Shown: positions 10,518 through 19,345, counted from the stretch's first letter. The stretch: 64,000 bases of DNA from Solirubrobacter sp963848475 (GCA_963848475.1 CAWKDW010000005.1:124001-188000), one strand, 5' to 3'. Made by a program: numbers and translations. The notes: generated from the sequence alone by a model not told the origin.

Positions 10518-10562
10518 GTGACTCACACATCAACCACCGCGGCGCCGCCCGGTACGCGATGA
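10518..10562 (+). CDS. 14-residue coupled leader ORF
   Basis: GTG at 10518 has a well-placed ribosome site (GAGGAG, 7-base spacing). It encodes VTHTSTTAAPPGTR and stops at TGA 10560-10562, overlapping the ATG of the metallo-hydrolase (ATGA). The hydrolase ATG has no ribosome site of its own, so translation is probably coupled through this leader. Alternatively it is the hydrolase's own N-terminus cut off by a one-base error. Confidence 0.4.
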   Translation: MTHTSTTAAPPGTR

Positions 10563-11182
10563 GCGCCCACGCCTCGATCACGATCACGGCGATCCGCGTC
10601 GCCGACCTGCTCGTCGAGGGCGAGCGGATGCCGGTCTACGTGCACCTCATCGACCATCCCGACGCGCGCGTGCTGGTCGACACCGGCATGACCGAACTGC
10701 ACCCGGCGGCGGCCGACCTCGATCCCCGCCTCTGGCCGCTGACCGAGCAGGACCTCGATCTCGACGGCATCGACATCGTCGTCAACACCCACCTGCACTT
10801 CGACCACTGCGGCGGCAACCACCTCTTCGCCGGCAAGCCGATCTACGTCCAGCGCCGGGAGCTCGACGACGCGCGCAACGCGGACGACTACACCATCCGC
10901 GAGTGGGTCGACCCGCCCGGCGTGCAGTACCTGCCGGTCGACGGTGAGCACGAGCTGCTTCCCGGGCTCCGACTCGTCCCGGCGCCGGGCCACACGAGCG
11001 GCATGCAGGTCGTCGTCATCGAGACCGGCGGGCGTCCGCTCGTCGTCGGAGGTGACGTGGCGGTCTGGTTCGGTGAGCTCGACGAGCCGGACACCGAAGG
11101 CCAGCTGCGGGTGCGTGCGCTCGACCCCGAACTGGTCTGGCTCGCGCACGAGCACGAGCCGTGGCGGCCTCCCACCGACTGA
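10559..11182 (+). CDS. Metallo-beta-lactamase-fold hydrolase, AHL-lactonase-like
   Basis: 207 residues. The zinc motif NTHLHFDHCGGN (HxHxDH) is complete. A later His in PAPGHTSGMQ, an Asp in VVGGDVAVWF and a C-terminal His (AHEHEPW) supply the remaining ligands. The sequence around VLVDTGM and the substrate loop resemble N-acyl-homoserine-lactone lactonases (AiiA-like), but many relatives hydrolyse other lactones or esters. Cytoplasmic, no signal peptide. Preceded by a tiny coupled ORF. Confidence 0.8.
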   Translation: MSAHASITITAIRVADLLVEGERMPVYVHLIDHPDARVLVDTGMTELHPAAADLDPRLWPLTEQDLDLDGIDIVVNTHLHFDHCGGNHLFAGKPIYVQRRELDDARNADDYTIREWVDPPGVQYLPVDGEHELLPGLRLVPAPGHTSGMQVVVIETGGRPLVVGGDVAVWFGELDEPDTEGQLRVRALDPELVWLAHEHEPWRPPTD

Positions 11183-11262
11183 AGCGTCACACGAGCTGTC
11201 CCCGATCACCAGGCGGACGCGGGAGGTCGGTCCAGGGCAGGCTCTCCTCTACGGTTAGACGA

Positions 11263-13113
11263 ATGCCCGCCCGTCAAGACCTGCGCAACGTCGCCATCAT
11301 CGCTCACGTCGATCATGGCAAGACGACCCTCGTGGACGCCCTGTTGCGCCAGTCGGGCACGTTCTCCGCTCACGAGGAAGTCACCGACCGGGTGATGGAC
11401 TCCATGGACCAGGAGCGGGAGCGCGGGATCACCATCTTGGCCAAGAACGCGGCCATTCGCTACCTGGCGGACGGGGTCGGCGAAGTCAAGATCAACCTCG
11501 TCGACACTCCTGGCCACGCCGATTTCGGCGGCGAGGTCGAACGCGGCTTGACGATGGTCGACGGGGTGGTGCTCCTGGTCGACAGCTCTGAAGGTCCGCT
11601 GCCCCAGACGCGGTTCGTCCTGCGCAAAGCCCTGCAGGCGAGCCTCCCGGTCATCCTGGTCATCAACAAGGTCGACCGTCCCGATGCCCGCATCAGCGAG
11701 GTCGTCGACGAGGTCTACCAGCTGTTCATCGACCTCGATGCCAACGAGGAGCAGATCGAGTTCCCGATCGTCTACACGAACGCCCGGGCGGGGCAGGCGT
11801 CTCTGGAGCAGGGGGTCGACGGGGTCGATCTGAAGCCCCTGCTGGATCTGCTGGTGTCAGCGGTGCCGGCGCCGACGTACACGGACGGGCATGGCCTGCA
11901 GGCGCTGGTCACGAACCTCGATGCTTCCGCGTATGTCGGGCGGCTGGCGCTGTGTCGGGTACACAACGGCACGATCAAGAAGGGGCAGACGGTGGCTTGG
12001 TGCCGTCACGAGTCGGGTGCCGTCGAGAAGGTCCGCGTCGTCGAGCTGTACCTCACCGAGGGCATGAGCCGCGTTGCCGCGGCCAGCGCGGCGCCGGGCG
12101 ACATCATCGCCCTTGCGGGCTTCCCGGAGATCACCATCGGTGACACGATCGCCGACGCCGACGACCCCAAGCCGCTGCCCCCGGTCAGCGTCGACGAGCC
12201 CGCGCTGGGCATGACGATCGGCATCAACACGAGCCCGCTGGCCGGCAAGTCGGGCTCCAAGCTCACGGCCCGTCAGATCTCCGATCGGCTCCAGGCTGAA
12301 CTCGTCGGCAACGTGTCGATCCGGGTCCTGGACACCGAGCGCCCTGACACCTGGGAAGTCCAGGGACGCGGCGAGTTGCAGCTCGGCGTGCTGGTGGAGA
12401 GCATGCGCCGCGAGGGTTTCGAGCTCACGGTTGGCAAGCCCAAGGTCGTCACTCGGACGGTCAACGGCAAGGTCCACGAGCCGATCGAGCGCATGGCCAT
12501 CGACGTGCCTGAGGACTACCTGGGCACGGTCACCCAGCTCATGGCCATGCGCAAGGGTCGCATGGAGCAGATGATCAACCACGGGACCGGCTGGGTGCGC
12601 CTGGAGTACCTGGTGCCCGCCCGCGGCCTGATCGGCTTCCGCACGGAGTTCATGACCGAGACCCGCGGCTCGGGGATCATGCACTCGGTCTTCGAGCGCT
12701 ATGAGCCCTGGCAGGGCGACATCAAGACCCGCGCGTCGGGGTCGCTGGTCGCCGACCGCTCGGGCAAGACCGCGTCCTTCGCGATCATGCGCATGCAGGA
12801 GCGCGGCGGCCTGTTCGTCGGCCCCGGCGAGGACGTCTACGAGGGCATGATCGTCGGCTCGAACGCTCGCGCGGACGACCTCGACGTCAATGCCGTGCGG
12901 GAGAAGAAGCAGACGAACATCCGGTCAGCCAACGCCGATGACATGGTCAACATCGTGCCTGCGCTGCGCATGTCGCTGGACCAGGCACTGGAGTTCATCC
13001 GTCCCGACGAGTGTGTCGAGGTCACCCCTGAGAGCGTGCGGCTGCGGAAGGTTCTGCTCACCGCGAACGACCGCGTCAAAGCGAGCCGTAGCGCCGCGAA
13101 GGCGACCGACTGA
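11263..13113 (+). CDS. typA: Translational GTPase TypA/BipA
   Basis: 616 residues, full family length. Ribosome-associated GTPase for stress adaptation and late 50S assembly. GTP-binding motifs are AHVDHGKTTLVDALL (G1), the switch-I RGITI, DTPGHADFGGEV (G3) and NKVDRP (G4). Later come the EF-G-like domain (ERMAIDVPEDYLG) and the TypA-specific C-terminal domain (RGGLFVGPGEDVYEGMIVG). The start at 11263 (MPARQDLRN) fits the family; the frame is open further upstream but that part is not conserved-looking. Codon use is slightly less GC-extreme than its neighbours, as expected for a housekeeping gene. Confidence 0.97.
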   Translation: MPARQDLRNVAIIAHVDHGKTTLVDALLRQSGTFSAHEEVTDRVMDSMDQERERGITILAKNAAIRYLADGVGEVKINLVDTPGHADFGGEVERGLTMVDGVVLLVDSSEGPLPQTRFVLRKALQASLPVILVINKVDRPDARISEVVDEVYQLFIDLDANEEQIEFPIVYTNARAGQASLEQGVDGVDLKPLLDLLVSAVPAPTYTDGHGLQALVTNLDASAYVGRLALCRVHNGTIKKGQTVAWCRHESGAVEKVRVVELYLTEGMSRVAAASAAPGDIIALAGFPEITIGDTIADADDPKPLPPVSVDEPALGMTIGINTSPLAGKSGSKLTARQISDRLQAELVGNVSIRVLDTERPDTWEVQGRGELQLGVLVESMRREGFELTVGKPKVVTRTVNGKVHEPIERMAIDVPEDYLGTVTQLMAMRKGRMEQMINHGTGWVRLEYLVPARGLIGFRTEFMTETRGSGIMHSVFERYEPWQGDIKTRASGSLVADRSGKTASFAIMRMQERGGLFVGPGEDVYEGMIVGSNARADDLDVNAVREKKQTNIRSANADDMVNIVPALRMSLDQALEFIRPDECVEVTPESVRLRKVLLTANDRVKASRSAAKATD

Positions 13114-13131
13114 CCGACGGCCTCCTGCGGC

Positions 13132-13150
13132 GCGGAACGCTTGGTTCCGC
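13132..13150 (+). terminator. Hairpin after typA
   Basis: Stem GCGGAAC/GTTCCGC with a 5-base loop, 18 bases after the typA stop. No T-tract. Likely terminator or 3'-end stabiliser. Confidence 0.45.
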
Positions 13151-13223
13151 ACGCCGGTCTACAGCGCCGACTCCGCGTCCCGATGCAGCATCGTCGGTCC
13201 GGTCAGATCACTAGAGTGGCCAG

Positions 13224-13523
13224 ATGGATCCGAGCCCGACTGAGGACTCCGCGGTGCTCGGAAGCGATGCGGGATCGGCGGCCGTTCTGACCTTCATGCG
13301 GGTCGCGCCGGGGACTTCCCGATCGCTGAACGGGGCCCAACAAGCGATGCTCAGCGCGCTCTGCGCAAACGCCAATCGGCTGGCGGTCACGGGCGTCGCA
13401 AACTGCTGTACCGCCCTGGATCTGGCCGAACGCGGACTCGTGACGGTCATGGACGGCAACCTGACCCGACACGGCGGGGCAGGGGTGATTGCAGCGACTC
13501 CTCGTCGCCGTCGCGCGACCTGA
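13224..13523 (+). CDS. Hypothetical small protein
   Basis: 99 residues. The middle (AQQAMLSALCANANRLAVTG then TALDLAERGLVTVMDGN) looks like alternating helices that could form a small winged-helix-like unit, which argues that the frame is real. The tail is Arg-rich. No family recognised. A 172-residue antisense frame covers the same bases but lacks protein-like features. Confidence 0.35.
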   Translation: MDPSPTEDSAVLGSDAGSAAVLTFMRVAPGTSRSLNGAQQAMLSALCANANRLAVTGVANCCTALDLAERGLVTVMDGNLTRHGGAGVIAATPRRRRAT

Positions 13524-13738
13524 CGCGTCCACAGGGAGCAGGGACGGACCCCACGATGCCAAGGCCGCTCGCAAGGTGCGCGATGCCCCGGTTGAAAGTT
13601 GCCGCCCATGGCGGCACAGCGCGGGTTCGGCGGTGCGTGGCAAGCAGGTGAGCGGCCACGTCGGAGCCGCGCCAAGCGCTCGGACTTCCAGCGAGGTCGC
13701 CCACAGATCCGGAATCGGCATTGGATATCTTCGATGCG

Positions 13739-14110
13739 ATGTCGACGGTGAGGATCTGCATCGATGTGTCCAACCTCGACGCGGCCAGTACGTTCTATTG
13801 CGAGGCGCTCGAATGCACCGAGGTCGGGCGGAGTGCCGGGTCGGTCAGGCTGACTGCCGGTGGCAACGAGCTTTACCTGCTCTTGCGGGATGAGGGCTCG
13901 ACGCCCTTTCCGGCCGCGATCGAGGGGCGGTCATTCGTCAGACACTGGACGCCCATTCACCTTGATTTCGCCGTTGAGGATCTCGCACGCTCGACCGCTG
14001 AGATCACCAGGCTGGGCGGAAGCGTCGAGGATCGTGAGTCGGGGGATTGGGGCAGCCTGACCCGCTGTGTAGATCCCTTCGGCAACGGCTTCTGCCTGCT
14101 CACGGACTAG
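13739..14110 (+). CDS. VOC-family (glyoxalase/bleomycin-resistance-like) protein
   Basis: 123 residues, a single vicinal-oxygen-chelate unit with two beta-alpha-beta-beta-beta modules. Seen: VSNLDAASTFYCEALECTE, then HLDFAVEDLARSTAEITRLG and DPFGNGFCLLTD. The metal-ligand positions His and Glu are only partly obvious, so the substrate is unknown. I prefer ATG 13739 to the in-frame TTG 18 bases upstream. Confidence 0.75.
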   Translation: MSTVRICIDVSNLDAASTFYCEALECTEVGRSAGSVRLTAGGNELYLLLRDEGSTPFPAAIEGRSFVRHWTPIHLDFAVEDLARSTAEITRLGGSVEDRESGDWGSLTRCVDPFGNGFCLLTD

Positions 14111-14175
14111 GGGCCGACTGGTGGCGGGTGTCGGTAGTCAGCGTCCGATCAAGCAGATCGGCTGCGGCGGCCGTT

Positions 14176-14192
14176 GGGTGCAACTTGCACCC
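14176..14192. promoter_or_regulatory. Palindromic operator of the 14-kb VapBC module
   Basis: GGGTGCAA-C-TTGCACCC is a perfect 8-base dyad with a one-base centre, 17 bases upstream of the antitoxin start. Its position and symmetry fit an autoregulatory site bound by a ribbon-helix-helix antitoxin. Confidence 0.6.
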
Positions 14193-14209
14193 AGTGGTAC
14201 CGTGAAGGG

Positions 14210-14452
14210 GTGGCCAAGGTGATTCAGATCCGCGATGTACCGGACGATGTCCACGACGCGCTCGCTGAGGCCGCCCGTGAGGAGGGGATGTCGCTGACCG
14301 GCTATGTGCGGCGTGAGCTTGAGCAGATCGCCGGCCGGCGACGTCGGGTGCGCGAGAACGAGGCGGTGGTCCGGCAGACGCAGGAGCGGCTGGGTGTGCG
14401 GGTCGACCGCAGCGTCATCCTCTCTGCGCTGCACGAGGGTCGCCAGGCTTGA
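14210..14452 (+). CDS. vapB: FitA/VapB-type ribbon-helix-helix antitoxin
   Basis: 80 residues from GTG 14210. The N-terminus KVIQIRDVPDDVHDALAEAA is the ribbon strand plus helix of FitA-like antitoxins, followed by EEGMSLTGYVRRELEQIA. The C-terminal part (EAVVRQTQERL) would wrap the toxin. It overlaps the toxin start by TTGA, the usual tight coupling. It should bind the palindrome just upstream to repress the module and neutralise the PIN toxin. Confidence 0.85.
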   Translation: MAKVIQIRDVPDDVHDALAEAAREEGMSLTGYVRRELEQIAGRRRRVRENEAVVRQTQERLGVRVDRSVILSALHEGRQA

Positions 14453-14826
14453 ACGTCGTCGATGCCGGCGTGATCGTCGAACTGCTCGTCGGCGCGCTTG
14501 ACCCCGCCGGGCTCGGCGGTGAAGAGCTCGCCGCACCGCACCTGCTCGACAGCGAAGTCACCCACGTCCTGCGGAGCCTGGTCATCCGAGGCGCCATCGA
14601 CGAGCAGCAGGGTCAGGCGGCGCTCGACGGCTTCACGGCTTTGGCGATCCGCCGCTTCCCCGCCGACTGGTTGCGTCCGCGCATGTGGGAGTTTCGTCAC
14701 AGCCTCAGCGGCTACGACGCCACCTACGTCGCCCTCGCCGAAGCCATCGACGCCTCGAGGCTGCTCACCACCGACGCCCGCCTCGCCAAAGCGCCGGGCA
14801 TCCGCTGCCCCATCCACCTGCTGTGA
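14449..14826 (+). CDS. vapC: PIN-domain toxin ribonuclease, VapC type
   Basis: 125 residues from TTG 14449. The PIN acidic residues are in place: Asp5 (NVVDAGVIVELL), Glu in LLDSEVTHVL, Asp in LSGYDATYVALAE, and Asp in LLTTDARLAKA. The toxin is therefore probably active as a Mg-dependent RNase when not bound by the antitoxin. No frame breaks; this is the only complete TA module in the window. Confidence 0.88.
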   Translation: MNVVDAGVIVELLVGALDPAGLGGEELAAPHLLDSEVTHVLRSLVIRGAIDEQQGQAALDGFTALAIRRFPADWLRPRMWEFRHSLSGYDATYVALAEAIDASRLLTTDARLAKAPGIRCPIHLL

Positions 14827-15111
14827 CCACACCGCCGGCGCCGCAAAATCGCGCAAAGCGGTAGTCCTGGTGACGTGGCTGCGGTCGGCGCCTAAGAGTC
14901 GTCCGCGGTGACGGTCCTCAGGAGGTTCGCGATCCCGACGGCGCCGTGACCGGCGTTCTCTCCGGTACGAGGGTCTGCACGGTGCGGACAGCCGCACCCT
15001 CATAAGTGCGCGGCGCGGAAGATCGGGACGCCTGCCTGCTCGGTATTCGCGGCGGGGCGCTCGCGGGACGCTGTCTCATGTGTCCCCGACCGTGAGCGAT
15101 GGTGCCCGAAG

Positions 15112-16428
15112 ATGACTGTGTTCGCCCTGAGAGCTCCGCGTCTCGGTTCGCTCGGCGCGCGGGCGCGCACGCGTTCGGCGGAGGCGGTCGTGTTCGGCGT
15201 GGCGGCTGTGTTTGCACTCGCGCATGCGTTCGATGACGCGTTGCTGCTGCCGAGTGCCGGCGTCCCGGCCGCCCGGCACGGACTCGCGTTGGCGGTCGCG
15301 GTTGTCGCTTCCGTGGCCGCCATCGTCCGGTTCGAATCGATGCGGCCGGGTCTTCGCGCTGTGACCGCGTTCACGTTCGGCGTGCTCGCCGCCGTCAACG
15401 GTGGTCGCCACGCGCACCACATCGTCCGTGAAGGCACGACCGCCAACGACATCACCGGCACAATGGCGCTCGCCGCGGGCGTCGCGCTCATCGCGCTGGC
15501 AGGCTGGATCCCGTTCCGCCACCGCGGCGAGCGCACCGCGAGCCCCGTCAAACGCTGGGCGATCCGGACCGCCGTGCTGCCGCTCGGACTGCTCGCCGCA
15601 ATGTTCTTCTACATGCCCGTCGGCATGGCCATCGTCGACGTCCACTCACTGCACCGAGCCGTTGGCAGCCCGCCGAACGCCGACTACGAAACCCTTCAGT
15701 TGACAACGTCCGACGGCCTCGAGCTTGTCGCCTGGTACCACCCCTCGCGGACCGGCGCGGCCGTGCTGTTGATGTCCGGCGGAAGCGGCGACATCCGCGG
15801 CACGATCCGCCACGCAACGATGCTCGTCCGCCACGGCTACGGCGTGTTGCTCTTCAGCGGCCGCGGGACCGGCAACAGCGACGGCACGCCCAACTCCTAC
15901 GGCTGGGGCCGAGAGAAGGACGCGGCCGCCGCCCTGGACTACCTCGCCACGCGCGATGACGTCGAACCCGGGCGCGTCGGCGCGCTCGGCCTGTCGACCG
16001 GCGCAGACATGGCGATCGACATCGCCGCGCGCCGCGACGACGTCAACGCCGTCGTCGCTGACGGAACGGCAGCAATCGGCTATGAGGATGTCAAGGAATT
16101 CACCAAGAACCCGGTGACTCGACTGAACGGATGGGTGTTGTTCAAGTCGATCGAAATCATCCAGGGGAGTTCCGGACCGAAGCTCTCGCTCGCCCACCAG
16201 ATCGCGCGCACCCGTGCTCCGAGCCTGCTCGTCGCCGCGGGTGAACCCGAGAAGCTCTGGGGTGAGCTCTACGACCGCGCCGGCGGCAAGCAATCGCAGG
16301 TCTGGTACCTGCCGAAGGCGAGCCACACCGCCGCGCTGCGCCAGTACCCGCGCGCGTACGAGCGACGCGTGGTCGACTTCCTCAACAATCACCTCCGCGA
16401 GCGCAACATCACGGACCAGGATGGATGA
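15112..16428 (+). CDS. Membrane-anchored alpha/beta hydrolase
   Basis: 438 residues. The N-terminal 180 residues contain about five hydrophobic helices, so the catalytic domain is tethered to the membrane. The hydrolase part starts near YETLQLTTSDGLELVAWYHP. It has an oxyanion-type loop (LLMSGGSGDIRGT), the nucleophile elbow GALGLSTGAD with Ser, an acidic residue around AAGEPEKLWGE, and His in KASHTAALRQYP. Such BAAT/DUF1749-like hydrolases have varied substrates; none can be assigned. No close partner gene. Confidence 0.75.
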   Translation: MTVFALRAPRLGSLGARARTRSAEAVVFGVAAVFALAHAFDDALLLPSAGVPAARHGLALAVAVVASVAAIVRFESMRPGLRAVTAFTFGVLAAVNGGRHAHHIVREGTTANDITGTMALAAGVALIALAGWIPFRHRGERTASPVKRWAIRTAVLPLGLLAAMFFYMPVGMAIVDVHSLHRAVGSPPNADYETLQLTTSDGLELVAWYHPSRTGAAVLLMSGGSGDIRGTIRHATMLVRHGYGVLLFSGRGTGNSDGTPNSYGWGREKDAAAALDYLATRDDVEPGRVGALGLSTGADMAIDIAARRDDVNAVVADGTAAIGYEDVKEFTKNPVTRLNGWVLFKSIEIIQGSSGPKLSLAHQIARTRAPSLLVAAGEPEKLWGELYDRAGGKQSQVWYLPKASHTAALRQYPRAYERRVVDFLNNHLRERNITDQDG

Positions 16429-16702
16429 CTCCCATTCGCGCGAAGCAGCAGTGAGCGTGACCGGGGCGTCGGACCGGACCGCTCATTTTCGTCCAACGTG
16501 GTAGCAACGCGATGGGCGGTGAATGGCCCGCCCCTGCACGGCGTGAACTTCGCCGCTGTCTCGACGAACGCCTGCATCCATAAATTGAAGACCTGCGCAG
16601 GAACAGCGTGAGGGACTGCTCGGCCCCGACCGCGGCATGGCCAGTGCCCCCTAGCTTGCCTTTCTTGTCGCCCGACGCCATGGAACGGCATATGCTGAGT
16701 CC

Positions 16703-17587
16703 GTGCATGACGAGCCCTCTCGCGACTCGAACGCGCTACGAGCGCACACGACGGACGAACTCTGGGAAACGTACCTTCGCACGCAGTCTCGGTCCGTCCG
16801 GGACGCCTTAGCCAGCCGTTACGCCCCGCTGGCGCGGAGACTCGCACACGAGCTTGGCGCCAGCGCGGAACTGGACGAGCGTGACCTTGCCGTACACGGT
16901 TTGGTCGGTCTCATCACAGCGATCGAGCGCTTCGACCCTACGGGCGAAACGGACTTCGAGGTATACGCAAGCGCTCGCATTCGTCACAGCATGGTCGACG
17001 AATTAGTTGCTCTCGAGTGGGCGCGCCCTGCTGTCGCGAGCGATGCACGCGCGATTGCGGCAGCGAATGCAGACCTCGAGCGCCAGCTTGGCCGTCTGCC
17101 CACCGACGTAGAAGTTGCAGATGCCCTTGGTGGCGCGCTCAGCGACTATCTAGCAACGCTCGAGAACATCTCGGACACGACGAACGCGGAGCTCGAGCGC
17201 ATCTGGTCGCTGCCGGCGGCATCCGGAGATCGGCGGTCGCCCGCATCACGTGTTGACGATGTCGGCGATGACCAACTAGTGGTCGAGGCAGCCGCCGAAA
17301 GCGACCGGCTCGCCGAGGGCATCGCGAGCCTCCCGGAGCGCGAAAAGTTGGTGATAGCTCTGTACTACTACGAGAATCTGACATTGAGAGATATCGCTCA
17401 CGTTCTCGGGGTGTCGGAGGCGCGCACCTCGCAGCTTCATACGAAGGCGGTGCTCCGGCTGAAGTCGCGGCTGCAGAGTCAGCAGCCCTCGCAACGATTG
17501 GATACGTCGGGTCCGACACGGCGATCCCCCGGTCGGCTGCGCGGGCAGATCATGCTCGCCGATGACTTCAATCGGTACGCCGCGTGA
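16703..17587 (+). CDS. FliA/WhiG-type sigma factor with antitoxin-like C-terminal tail
   Basis: 294 residues. Region 2: SRYAPLARRLAHELGA, LAVHGLVGLITAIERFD and the DNA-melting-type segment ETDFEVYASARIRHSMVDEL. Region 3 runs through LGRLPTDVEVADALG. Region 4: LPEREKLVIALYYYENLTLR then DIAHVLGVSEARTSQLHTKA. This layout fits sigma-28-class factors. The last 20 or so residues (SPGRLRGQIMLADDFNRYAA) do not belong to a sigma factor; they match the tail of Phd-type antitoxins such as the one at 21303 (PGALRGKIHIAEDFDE). A broken PIN toxin follows. Lower GC and more A/T-ending codons than neighbours suggest transfer. ATG at 16703; no flagellar operon adjoins. Confidence 0.75.
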   Translation: MHDEPSRDSNALRAHTTDELWETYLRTQSRSVRDALASRYAPLARRLAHELGASAELDERDLAVHGLVGLITAIERFDPTGETDFEVYASARIRHSMVDELVALEWARPAVASDARAIAAANADLERQLGRLPTDVEVADALGGALSDYLATLENISDTTNAELERIWSLPAASGDRRSPASRVDDVGDDQLVVEAAAESDRLAEGIASLPEREKLVIALYYYENLTLRDIAHVLGVSEARTSQLHTKAVLRLKSRLQSQQPSQRLDTSGPTRRSPGRLRGQIMLADDFNRYAA

Positions 17588-17615
17588 GGTCCTTGACGCG
17601 TTCGAGGGCGACTAG
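17525..17615 (+). pseudogene. Remnant of a Phd-type antitoxin C-terminus
   Basis: Frame one gives GRLRGQIMLADDFNRYAA (as the sigma factor's end). After a one-base shift near 17585 the text continues EVLDAFEGD and stops at TAG 17613. Joined, this is the standard tail of a Phd antitoxin placed directly before its PIN toxin. The antitoxin's first 50 or so residues are absent, replaced by the sigma factor. Confidence 0.6.
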
Positions 17616-17983
17616 CTGTCGCTCCTTCTCGACACACATGCGGTCTTGTGGTGGCTCGCGGATGCGCCTGACCTTTCGACAACCGCGCGCGAACGTATTG
17701 CGGTCGAGGACCGCGTACTCGTGAGTGCGGTCTCGATCTGGGAAATTGCGATCAAGAAGGCTCTCGGCAAGCTCGCCCGCACGAATTGCTCGACGCGATC
17801 CGTGCCGACGGGTTCGTCGAGCTTCCTATCTCTTGGAAGCATGCCGAGTATGCGGGCAACCTGCCTTCGCACCATCGGGATCCTTTCGATCGAATGCTCG
17901 TCGCTCAGGCGGCTACCGAGGGTCTTGCGCTAGTGACGGCTGACGCAGCGATTGCCCCCTACGGTGTCACGACCGTGTGGTAG
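17616..17983 (+). pseudogene. Broken PIN-domain (VapC-type) toxin
   Basis: Frame one reads LSLLLDTHAVLWWLADAP and VSAVSIWEIAIKKALGKLAR; near 17785 it must shift to continue ELLDAIRADGFVELP, HHRDPFDRMLVAQA and LALVTADAAIAPYGV. All PIN acidic residues (D in LLLDTH, E in SIWEIA, D in RDPFDR, D in VTADAA) are retained. No ATG, GTG or TTG lies between the upstream TAG and the conserved N-terminus; only CTG at 17616 is available. So both the start and the frame are damaged, or a sequencing error adds to a lost start. Confidence 0.75.
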
Positions 17984-18087
17984 TTCCGGGCGTGACGCTC
18001 CGTCCTCCGCCTGGCCCCAAGGCCGTGAGTTCCTGGACGACCTGAGCAGCCGCCGCCGCGGCTTCTCTTTGATCGTGCGCGGTTTGT

Positions 18088-18109
18088 CAACCACCTGCGG
18101 CTGTGGTTG
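18088..18109. other. Hairpin between broken toxin and IS110
   Basis: CAACCAC, 8-base loop, GTGGTTG: a perfect 7-base stem in a 225-base gap with no gene. It could be a terminator for the toxin or a structure near the right side of the IS110 element. No T-run. Confidence 0.3.
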
Positions 18110-18208
18110 CTCCCGGGACGTGAGGTGTGCTCATTTCTCTTTCGGCGCTCGGGTCCGCGCAGAGTGTTCGTGGGAGCTGTCTCGGCTTCTCAATTCCATG
18201 CAGGGCCG

Positions 18209-19262
18209 TCAGGCGGCCAGAAAGCAGCGGGAGCTTGCCGAGGCAGGGTCGGGCCGGCGCGGGGCGGCGGGCTTGAAGGGTTCTTGGCGTGAGAGGACGT
18301 GCCAGGCGGCGATCAGGATCTTGCGCGCGACGGCGGCCTTGGCCGGGTTCTTGCCGGCGCGCTGGGCGAGGTCGCTGTAGAGCGCGTGCCAGGGGTTGGA
18401 GGGTCGCCAGGCGTGTTGGGCGGCTTCGACGGCGGCCCAGCGCAGGGTCCGTGAGCCGGCCTTGGAGAGCGCGCCGGTGCGCGAGCGGTCGCCGGACTGG
18501 CTGATCTTCGGCGCCAGGCCGGCGTAGCCGATCAGCTTGCGCGGCGAGCCGAAGCGCGCGACGTCGCCGATCTCGGACGCGAGCGTGAGCCCGAGCAGGT
18601 CCCCGACGCCCGGGATCGTGTCCAGCAACACGACGCGCGCGTCGGCGCGCGCGAGCGGGCGCAGTTCCTGGTCGATCGGGAGGATGCGCGCGTCGAGCAG
18701 CTCGATCACGTCGAGCGCTTCGGCGATCGAGCGCCGCCAGACCGCGGGCACGCCCTGCTCCTCGAGCAGCGTCATCGCGTCCGGCGCACGCAGCCGTTGC
18801 AGCGAGATCCGCAGGCCCCACTGCGTCAGCAAGCCGAAGATGCGGTTCATCGCCGACGCGCGCATCCGGACCAGGTGCGTCCGTCGCCGCAGCCGCTCAC
18901 GCAACGCGCGATCCTCCAGCGATGGGACCCAGAGCTCGGGTACCAGATCGCGGCGGGCGAGCTCGGCCAGCACGCGCGCGTCGACCTTGTCGGTCTTGCA
19001 CGCCAACGGCGCGACGTCACGGACCTTGCGCGCGTGCGCGATCTGCACCCGCCAGCCCGCCGTGGCGAGCTGGTCGCGGACCCAGATCGCGCCGCTCATC
19101 ATCTCCACCACCGCGCGCACGTCGGTGCCGCGCTCGATCACCAGCCTGCGCCAGGCCGTCAGCGTCGGCCGACACTGCGCCTTCGCCGACGATCCCGCCA
19201 GCCTCGCTGAGCGAACACCACGCCGCCCGCCGATACGACCAATCGATCCCGAGATACTCCAC
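18209..19262 (-). pseudogene. IS110-family transposase, one frame break
   Basis: GTG 19262 starts VEYLGIDWSYRRAAW, the DEDD RuvC-like first strand. Around 19165 the frame shifts; the next frame continues LTAWRRLVIERGTDVRAVVE, KTDKVDARVLAELA and the C-terminal transposase_20 domain (DTIPGVGDLLGLTLASEIGD, GYAGLAPKISQSGDRSRTG, SRTLRWAAVEAAQHAW) that holds the catalytic Ser region. Length (about 350 residues) is close to family size. The break may be a sequencing error or true inactivation. Confidence 0.8.
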
Positions 19263-19345
19263 GACAGGGCCTCCCCTTCGCGGGTTGAGAAGTGGACACG
19301 CCTGAGTCTGCGGGAGGCCCGCCTTCGGCGCGGCCTCCTTCATGA
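19263..19345 (-). ncRNA. Candidate bridge-RNA region of the IS110 element
   Basis: Directly upstream of the transposase start lies a structured stretch: GGGCCTCC at 19267-19274 pairs with GGAGGCCC at 19313-19320, and another GGCCTCC follows at about 19336. IS110-group elements place their bridge RNA here. The remaining 240 bases up to 19585 show no gene. The RNA call is inference from position plus pairing. Confidence 0.3.

Larger units (their letters stand above)
18200..19345 (-). mobile_element. IS110-family insertion sequence, ends not resolved
   Basis: One transposase with the IS110 two-domain layout. IS110 elements lack terminal inverted repeats, so I cannot place the ends; the span given runs from the transposase stop to the structured stretch upstream of its start. 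The 5' non-coding side (high coordinates) is where IS110 elements encode their bridge RNA. It sits between a damaged TA module and an orphan gene, consistent with an insertion-prone region. Confidence 0.65.

Noticed and set aside
14880..15000. Minus-strand text ending GENAGHGAVGIANLLRTV
   Set aside because: It looks like the end of a protein, but a TGA lies just upstream and no start codon is available. Too short to call; at most a remnant.
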